From assembly GCA_041621405.1 (NCBI GenBank), contig JBFKAV010000108.1:1-12025 (forward strand): a DNA stretch of 12,025 nt, in the 5' to 3' direction. A model generated the notes under the pieces. The model did no database searches. It was not told the DNA's origin and saw only the letters and a program-made list of their open reading frames with translations. Origin of the DNA: JBFKAV01 sp041621405. GTDB lineage: Bacteria; Pseudomonadota; Alphaproteobacteria; Rhodobacterales; Rhodobacteraceae. The position numbers and the translations under genes are program-made. Of this stretch, positions 7,838-12,025 are shown in pieces. Positions within the stretch are counted from its first letter, which is position 1, and every line of letters starts with the position of its first letter.

Positions 7838-7865
7838 TTGAAGAACCGGCCCCGCCGCCCATAGT
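7838..7865 (+). promoter_or_regulatory. Candidate sigma70-type promoter of the acyl-CoA synthetase gene
   Basis: TTGAAG (7838-7843), 16 bases, then CATAGT (7860-7865): each hexamer matches consensus at four of six positions. Transcription would start near 7872 and leave a leader of about 34 bases with GAGG at 7893-7896 before ATG 7906. This was found by eye and is not a unique solution. Confidence 0.3.
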
Positions 7866-7886
7866 CTTGCCCGGAACCGACATCAA
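7858..7886 (-). promoter_or_regulatory. Candidate promoter of the EamA transporter gene
   Basis: On the minus strand TTGATG (7886-7881), 17 bases, then TATGGG (7863-7858) precede the transporter by about 40 bases. The -10 match is weak (three of six). Its -10 overlaps the -10 of the plus-strand candidate, so the two promoters might exclude each other. Confidence 0.25.
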
Positions 7887-7905
7887 GCGGGCGAGGTGAG
7901 AGAAG

Positions 7906-9537
7906 ATGGGCTGGCTTGCCGACGAGACGGGCCTCGAGAAGTGCCGTGCCAATTTCGTGCCGCTGACGCCGCTCTCGCACCTCAGGCGCGCCGCGCTGGT
8001 CTTCCCCGGCCGCGAGGCGCTGGTCTACGGAACCCGTCGCTTCACCTATTCCGAATACCACGCCCGCGTCAGCCGCCTTGCCTCGGGGCTCATTCGCCTC
8101 GGAATCCGCCCCGGAGACGTGGTGGCGACGCTTCTGCCCAACATCCCGGCCCAGGCCGAGGCGCATTTCGGCGTGCCCGCCTGCGGCGCGGTGCTGAACA
8201 CGATCAACACGAGGCTCGACGTCGACACCGTGGCCTACATCCTCGATCACGGGGGCGCCCGCGCGCTCCTCGTCGATCCGCAGTTCCTGCCGCTCGCCGC
8301 CGAGGCGATCGAGACGATGGAAGGCCCCGCGCCGATCGTGATCGAAGTGGCCGACGAGGTGGCCGGCGTCCCCGCCGAAAGCGAATTCACCGAATACGAG
8401 GACCTGCTCGCGTCGGGCGATCCGGAGTTCGACTGGATCCTGCCCGAGGACGAATGGGAAAGCCTGGCGCTCAACTACACCTCGGGCACAACCGGCCGGC
8501 CGAAGGGCGTCGTCTACCACCACCGCGGCGCCTACCTGATGACGATGGGCACGGTCGTCACCTGGCGGATGACCCTCTACCCCCGGTTCATGGCGATCGT
8601 GCCGCTCTTCCACTGCAATGGCTGGAACCACACCTGGATGATGCCGCTCCTCGGCGGCACCGTGATCTGCTGCCGCGACGTGCGCGCCAAGGCGATCTAC
8701 GACGCCGTCGCCGACGAGGGCGTGACCCATTTCGGCGGCGCGCCGATCGTGCTCAACACCCTGGTCAACGCCAAGCCGGAGGAACGCCGCGAGTTTTCCC
8801 ACACCGTCGAGGTCTTCACCGCTGGCGCGCCGCCGGCCGTGGCGACGCTGCTGGCCATCGAGAAGCTCGGCTTCAACGTGACCCAGGTCTACGGCCTGAC
8901 CGAGACCTACGGCCACGTCACCGAATGCCTCTGGAACGAAGCGGCGTGGCGCGGGCTGCCTGACGAGGAGAAGGCCGCGATCAAGGCCCGCACCGGGGTC
9001 CTGATGCCGATGATGGAGGACATCTCGGTGCGCGACACCGGCACCCTCGAGCCGGTGCCGTGGGACGGGCACTCTCTCGGCGAGATCATGATCCGCGGCA
9101 ACTCGGTGATGAAGGGCTACTACCGCAACGAGAAGGCCACGCGGGAAAGCTTCGAGGGCGGCTGGTTCCGCTCCGGCGACGTCGCCTTCCACCACGAGGA
9201 CGGCTGGATCAAGATCACCGACCGCGCCAAGGACATCATCATCTCCGGCGGCGAGAACGTCTCCTCGGTCGAGATCGAAGGCGCGCTGATGCACCATCCC
9301 GCGGTCATGCTCTGCGCCGTGGTGGCGAAACCGGACGAGAAATGGGGTGAGGTCCCCTGCGCCTTCGTCGAGCTGAAGGAGGGGCGCGAGGCCAGCGAGG
9401 AGGAACTCATCGCCTTCGTGCGCGGCCGCCTCGCCGGCTTCAAGACGCCGAAGCAGGTCGTGTTCCGGGAACTGCCCAAGACCTCCACCGGCAAGATCCA
9501 GAAATTCGAGCTCCGAACCCTGGCCAAGTCCCTATGA
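7906..9537 (+). CDS. Acyl-CoA synthetase (AMP-forming)
   Basis: ANL-superfamily ligase of 543 residues that activates a carboxylic acid through an acyl-AMP and transfers it to CoA. The P-loop-like motif YTSGTTGRPKG is at 191-201, followed by VPLFHCNGWNHTW (232-244), YGLTETYG (329-336), the ATP-ribose aspartate Asp424 in RSGD, Arg440 in TDRAKD, the hinge and ISGGENVSS, and the catalytic lysine Lys530 in STGKIQK. All core residues are present, so the enzyme should be active. This branch of the family includes medium-chain and methylthiopropionate (DmdB-type) CoA ligases; the substrate cannot be settled by eye. The product could feed the beta-oxidation operon at 293-4843, although it is separately transcribed. 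GAGG nine bases before the ATG supports the start. Confidence 0.93.
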   Translation: MGWLADETGLEKCRANFVPLTPLSHLRRAALVFPGREALVYGTRRFTYSEYHARVSRLASGLIRLGIRPGDVVATLLPNIPAQAEAHFGVPACGAVLNTINTRLDVDTVAYILDHGGARALLVDPQFLPLAAEAIETMEGPAPIVIEVADEVAGVPAESEFTEYEDLLASGDPEFDWILPEDEWESLALNYTSGTTGRPKGVVYHHRGAYLMTMGTVVTWRMTLYPRFMAIVPLFHCNGWNHTWMMPLLGGTVICCRDVRAKAIYDAVADEGVTHFGGAPIVLNTLVNAKPEERREFSHTVEVFTAGAPPAVATLLAIEKLGFNVTQVYGLTETYGHVTECLWNEAAWRGLPDEEKAAIKARTGVLMPMMEDISVRDTGTLEPVPWDGHSLGEIMIRGNSVMKGYYRNEKATRESFEGGWFRSGDVAFHHEDGWIKITDRAKDIIISGGENVSSVEIEGALMHHPAVMLCAVVAKPDEKWGEVPCAFVELKEGREASEEELIAFVRGRLAGFKTPKQVVFRELPKTSTGKIQKFELRTLAKSL

Positions 9538-9570
9538 CCGCGCGCTCCTGCCCTTCTCCATTTTGACGAA

Positions 9571-9622
9571 TACCCTCCGGGGGGGGCCGGCCGCCGGCCG
9601 GACGGGGGGCGGAAAGCCCCCC
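9571..9622 (+). terminator. Tandem GC-rich stem-loops after the acyl-CoA synthetase gene, possible terminator
   Basis: Two inverted repeats stand in a row. GGCCGGC (9585-9591) faces GCCGGCC (9593-9599), and GGGGGGC (9604-9610) faces GCCCCCC (9616-9622) with a GGAAA loop. They begin 48 bases after the synthetase stop. No T-run follows, so this is not a classic intrinsic terminator; it could stabilise the 3' end or stop transcription with help. It could also be a dispersed intergenic repeat. Confidence 0.45.
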
Positions 9623-9708
9623 TCCTCCGCCGCCGCCTGGCACATGGACGCAAGCCCGCCGACCGGCTATCCTGCGGCGAGAGAGGCAAGAGCAGGCCCC
9701 CCGGCGCA

Positions 9709-10725
9709 ATGACGGCGCTCAAGCAATATGCGCGGCTCGAAAGCATGGGCGTCTGGCGCGAAAGCCCGGCCACCCAGCGCCGCGACGTCGTCGTCTCATT
9801 TGGCGACTCCACGCTGGTGATCTCCGACAAGGCGGACACCGCGCTCGCGCATTGGTCGCTCGCCGCCGTGCGGCGGCTCAATCCGGGGCAGCAGCCCGCC
9901 GTCTTCAGCCCCGGCGCCGACGCCACCGAGTCGCTCGAGATCGAGGACGACACCATGGTGGCGGCGATCGAGAAGGTCAGGACGCTGATCGCCCGCCGCC
10001 GGCCGCAACCGGGCCGGCTCCGCGCCGGGCTCCTCGCCGCCGGCCTCGTGCTCGGCCTCGCCCTCCTTGTGTTCTGGATGCCGACCGCGCTCCTCAACCA
10101 CACCGTCTCGGTGCTGCCGCCCGCAACCCGCTCCGAGATCGGCACCGAGCTCTTGACCGCGATCACCCGGGTCGCCGGCCAGCCCTGCGTGACCGAGCGC
10201 GGCGCCGCCGCGCTTTCCCGGCTCTCAACCCGGCTCCTCGGGCCCGAGGGCGGCGAGATCGTCGTCGTCCCGGGCGGCGTGCGCGCGGCGCAGCACCTGC
10301 CGGGCGGCCTGATCCTGGTGAATCGGGCGCTGGTGGAGGACCACGAGACCCCCGACGTGGTGGCCGGCTACGTGCTGGCCGAGACGCTGCGCCGCGCCTC
10401 GGCAGACCCGATGGCCCGGCTCCTGCGCGCCGTCGGCATCCCGGCCACGATCCGGCTCCTGACCACCGGCGAGGTCCCGGCCGAACGGCTCGCCACCTAT
10501 GCCGAGCAGCTGCTCACCGCCGAGCCCCAGCCGGTCGCCGAGGCCGCGCTCCTTGCCCGTTTCGCCGCGGCTAGGGTGCCGTCCTCGGCCTACGCCTACG
10601 CGCTCGACATCTCCGGCGAGAGAACGCTTGCGCTGATCGAGGCCGACCCGATGGTCGCCGGCGGCGCCGTGCCGGTCCTCGCCGACTCCGACTGGGTCAG
10701 CCTGCAGGGGATCTGCGGAGAGTGA
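9709..10725 (+). CDS. Membrane-anchored M48-like protein with decayed zinc motif
   Basis: Protein of 338 residues. Residues 1-100 form a soluble domain rich in beta-type segments (RRDVVVSFGDSTLVISD), then an Arg-rich stretch and one hydrophobic segment (about 106-129) that should anchor it in the inner membrane, followed by a domain of about 200 residues. In that domain LPGGLILVNRALVEDHETPD (197-216) then VVAGYVLAETLRR resembles the M48 metallopeptidase pattern in which a conserved Gly-Gly-x-hydrophobic strand leads to H-E-x-x-H. Here the motif reads A224-E-T-L-R228, so both zinc histidines are missing. If the match is right, it is a non-catalytic relative. The protein ends WVSLQGICGE. The ribosome binding site is weak, so the start is less certain. 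It has no functional tie to its neighbours that I can see. Confidence 0.75.
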   Translation: MTALKQYARLESMGVWRESPATQRRDVVVSFGDSTLVISDKADTALAHWSLAAVRRLNPGQQPAVFSPGADATESLEIEDDTMVAAIEKVRTLIARRRPQPGRLRAGLLAAGLVLGLALLVFWMPTALLNHTVSVLPPATRSEIGTELLTAITRVAGQPCVTERGAAALSRLSTRLLGPEGGEIVVVPGGVRAAQHLPGGLILVNRALVEDHETPDVVAGYVLAETLRRASADPMARLLRAVGIPATIRLLTTGEVPAERLATYAEQLLTAEPQPVAEAALLARFAAARVPSSAYAYALDISGERTLALIEADPMVAGGAVPVLADSDWVSLQGICGE

Positions 10726-10867
10726 TGTCGAGGACAGCGTCGAGCGGGAAAGAGCCCTCAGCCGCCTCCGGCGACCGTCGGCATGTCAGGGATCAGGACC
10801 TCGGCTCCTGCGATGGTGCGGTCCCAGACCTTCCGGCCATCGCCGTTACCTATGGACCCAAACGTGG

Positions 10868-10873
10868 TATGAT
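10868..10873 (+). promoter_or_regulatory. Candidate -10 box (TATGAT) of the exported orphan gene
   Basis: TATGAT matches the consensus -10 at five of six positions. A weak -35 (GTTACC, 10845-10850) lies 17 bases upstream. Transcription would start near 10880, just before the AGAGG ribosome binding site at 10881-10885, giving a very short leader. Confidence 0.3.
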
Positions 10874-10893
10874 GAAACGAAGAGGCAACGTCC

Positions 10894-11433
10894 ATGAAGT
10901 CGTTTCTACCTTTGCTGACGATTCTTCTGGCGTCGCAGTCATCCGCCCAGGACGGCCAGATCATGGGGCGCATGATCTGCGACGTGGTTGGCAGCCAGTT
11001 GGTGGCTGCGAGAGGTGAACTTCCTAGCGAATTCATGGCATACGAAACTGGTTTCCAGCCGGGAATGTCTCTCAACGTCGACTACGCGCTCGACGATGAA
11101 GAAGGGTTCACAATCTCGCTGGGTGAGCCAATCGGCGGAAGCGAGTTCATTGAGGAGCTGTTTTCTGCAGCTACATTCAAGGGCGTTTCTCGGACAACAG
11201 ATGTCGCGGAGTTCAGGGCCTCTTACAGCGAGGCCTCCATCGGGCGGTTCGGCATGCACTACAAGGGAAGTGACCAGCTATTCCTTAGGGATACATGTGG
11301 AAACGGTGACTGGCTCGGGCATTTTGTTCAAACCCACGTAGGCGGTCATTTCACTCAGGTCGTCTCCCTTGAATGCCGACCATTCGTGGACGCCATAGAT
11401 GACGTTCTCGACCGCTTGGCGATCATTCGATAA
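10894..11433 (+). CDS. Exported hypothetical protein (orphan, low GC)
   Basis: Protein of 179 residues that I do not recognise. MKSFLPLLTILLASQSSAQDG is a good Sec signal peptide: one lysine, a hydrophobic core, and likely cleavage after Ala18, so the mature protein of about 160 residues should be periplasmic or secreted. The mature part is acidic and contains three cysteines (29, 135, 161), two of which could form a disulfide. There is no lipobox or membrane segment. AGAGG eight bases before the ATG supports the start. GC content and codon use (for example ATA and CTA codons) differ from neighbouring genes, which suggests acquisition. No neighbour points to a role. Confidence 0.7.
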   Translation: MKSFLPLLTILLASQSSAQDGQIMGRMICDVVGSQLVAARGELPSEFMAYETGFQPGMSLNVDYALDDEEGFTISLGEPIGGSEFIEELFSAATFKGVSRTTDVAEFRASYSEASIGRFGMHYKGSDQLFLRDTCGNGDWLGHFVQTHVGGHFTQVVSLECRPFVDAIDDVLDRLAIIR

Positions 11434-11674
11434 CCCGGCAGCAATCCCTCTCAACACCTTGGCGCGTGCCCCCTTGTGAACCAGGTTCGCGGATCTCCCA
11501 GAGCGGTTCGAATGCCCGCTCCTGCCACACTGCCGCCGTCTTGAGGTGTGCTCCATCATGATTTGCCACCACCGTCCGCCTCGATGAGGCTGCAACGCAG
11601 AGTTGGCGCCGCCAAGGAATGACAGCAAGGGGCCGTTGCCACCAATTGAGGAAGCTTGGGCCATTGTCTGGGTT

Positions 11675-11689
11675 GTCCGCGTAGCGGAC
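11675..11689 (-). terminator. Short hairpin just after upp, weak terminator candidate
   Basis: GTCCGC, a three-base loop and GCGGAC form a perfect six-base stem that begins six bases beyond the upp stop codon. No T-run follows on the minus strand, so termination activity is only a suggestion. Confidence 0.3.
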
Positions 11690-11695
11690 CTCCCC

Positions 11696-12025
11696 TCACT
11701 TCGTCCCGTACATCCGGTCGCCGGCATCCCCGAGCCCGGGCACGATGTAGCCCTGCTCGTTGAGGTGGCTGTCGATCGACGCGGTCACGATCGGCACGTC
11801 GGGATGCGCCTCGCGCATCCGTTTCACCCCCTCCGGCGCCGCCAGGAGGCAGAGGAAGCGGATGTTGGTCGCCCCCGCCTGCTTCAACAGGTCCACCGCC
11901 GCCACCGAGGAATTGCCGGTGGCCAGCATCGGGTCGACCACGATCACGATCCGGTCCTCGAGCTGGGTCGGCACCTTGAAGTAGTACTGCACCGGCTGCA
12001 GCGTCTCGTGGTCGCGGTAGAGCCC
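11696..12025 (-). CDS. upp: Uracil phosphoribosyltransferase, C-terminal part (partial)
   Basis: The last 109 residues of uracil phosphoribosyltransferase; the gene continues past the right edge. It converts uracil and PRPP to UMP and pyrophosphate in pyrimidine salvage. The fragment begins GLYRDHETLQPVQYYFKVP, contains the PRPP-binding loop VDPMLATGNSS, AAPEGVKRMREAHPDVPI, TASIDSHLNEQGYI, and ends VPGLGDAGDRMYGTK. This order and the end are diagnostic for Upp and similar throughout to the Escherichia coli enzyme as I remember it. The C-terminal uracil-binding region (GYIVPGLGDAGD) is intact. The real start lies outside the window. Confidence 0.96.
   Translation of the reverse strand, partial: GLYRDHETLQPVQYYFKVPTQLEDRIVIVVDPMLATGNSSVAAVDLLKQAGATNIRFLCLLAAPEGVKRMREAHPDVPIVTASIDSHLNEQGYIVPGLGDAGDRMYGTK

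Larger units (their letters stand above)
10840..11695. other. Lower-GC island between the M48-like gene and upp
   Basis: Three sequence lines counted by hand inside this stretch (11041-11220) give about 54% GC, against 62-75% in lines sampled from neighbouring genes. It holds one exported orphan protein and 262 bases (11434-11695) in which I see no gene, only a short inverted repeat near the upp end. Edges are approximate. No transposase, terminal repeat or attachment site was found. Confidence 0.5.

Noticed and set aside
7821..7952. N-terminal extension of the EamA transporter frame
   Set aside because: The extension lies in the divergent intergenic region and inside the synthetase gene; the good ribosome binding site is at the ATG at 7820.
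6871..9297. An 808-codon minus-strand open frame across the synthetase and transporter genes
   Set aside because: It overlaps two well-supported genes, and its sequence is the Asp/His/Arg/Gly-rich type expected of antisense frames.
10725..11018. Plus-strand frame whose ATG overlaps the stop of the M48-like gene
   Set aside because: The stop-start overlap is tempting, but the product shows no protein-like pattern and runs across the start of the exported protein in another frame.
11278..11727. 149-codon minus-strand frame between upp and the exported protein
   Set aside because: It overlaps both the upp end and the exported protein gene, is Arg/Ser/Gly-rich, and has no recognisable motif; a degraded gene cannot be excluded.

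Overview
The window looks like chromosomal DNA of a Rhodobacteraceae-type alphaproteobacterium. GC is high (60-75% in the lines I counted by hand), genes are tightly packed with strong GGAGG-type ribosome binding sites, and several products have the character of that group: a FadB/FadJ-type fusion with a degradative thiolase, a Hint-domain protein, and an acyl-CoA synthetase starting MGWLADETGLEK. This assignment is inferred from protein character, not from any database match.

Bases 1-4843 (+ strand): the tail of an unidentified gene is followed by a compact operon of a glutathione S-transferase-like protein, a thiolase, a small cupin protein and a fused enoyl-CoA hydratase/3-hydroxyacyl-CoA dehydrogenase. 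Thiolase and fusion protein together cover the last three steps of fatty-acid beta-oxidation. The GST and cupin share the transcript through a stop-overlapping ribosome binding site and a one-base gene overlap, so they probably act alongside it in an unknown way.

Bases 4825-7820 (- strand): in transcription order, a DMT/EamA transporter (starting at 7820), a GT2-type glycosyltransferase and a Hint-domain protein. The Hint gene converges with the beta-oxidation operon and overlaps its last gene by 19 bases. The transporter diverges from a plus-strand acyl-CoA synthetase (7906-9537) across 85 bases that hold overlapping candidate promoters. The synthetase makes acyl-CoA thioesters and could feed the beta-oxidation enzymes, though its substrate cannot be read from the sequence.

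Bases 9538-10725: a structured, GC-rich stem-loop region, then a membrane-anchored protein that resembles an M48 peptidase whose zinc motif has decayed. Bases 10840-11695 are lower in GC (about 54%) and hold one orphan exported protein and apparent non-coding DNA; they look like acquired or decaying sequence. The window ends inside upp (uracil phosphoribosyltransferase, - strand).

No tRNA, rRNA, CRISPR array, insertion sequence or phage gene was recognised. I found no convincing new multi-gene system. The best leads are the decayed M48-like protein, the Hint protein without its catalytic cysteine, the GST/cupin linkage to beta-oxidation, and the low-GC island.
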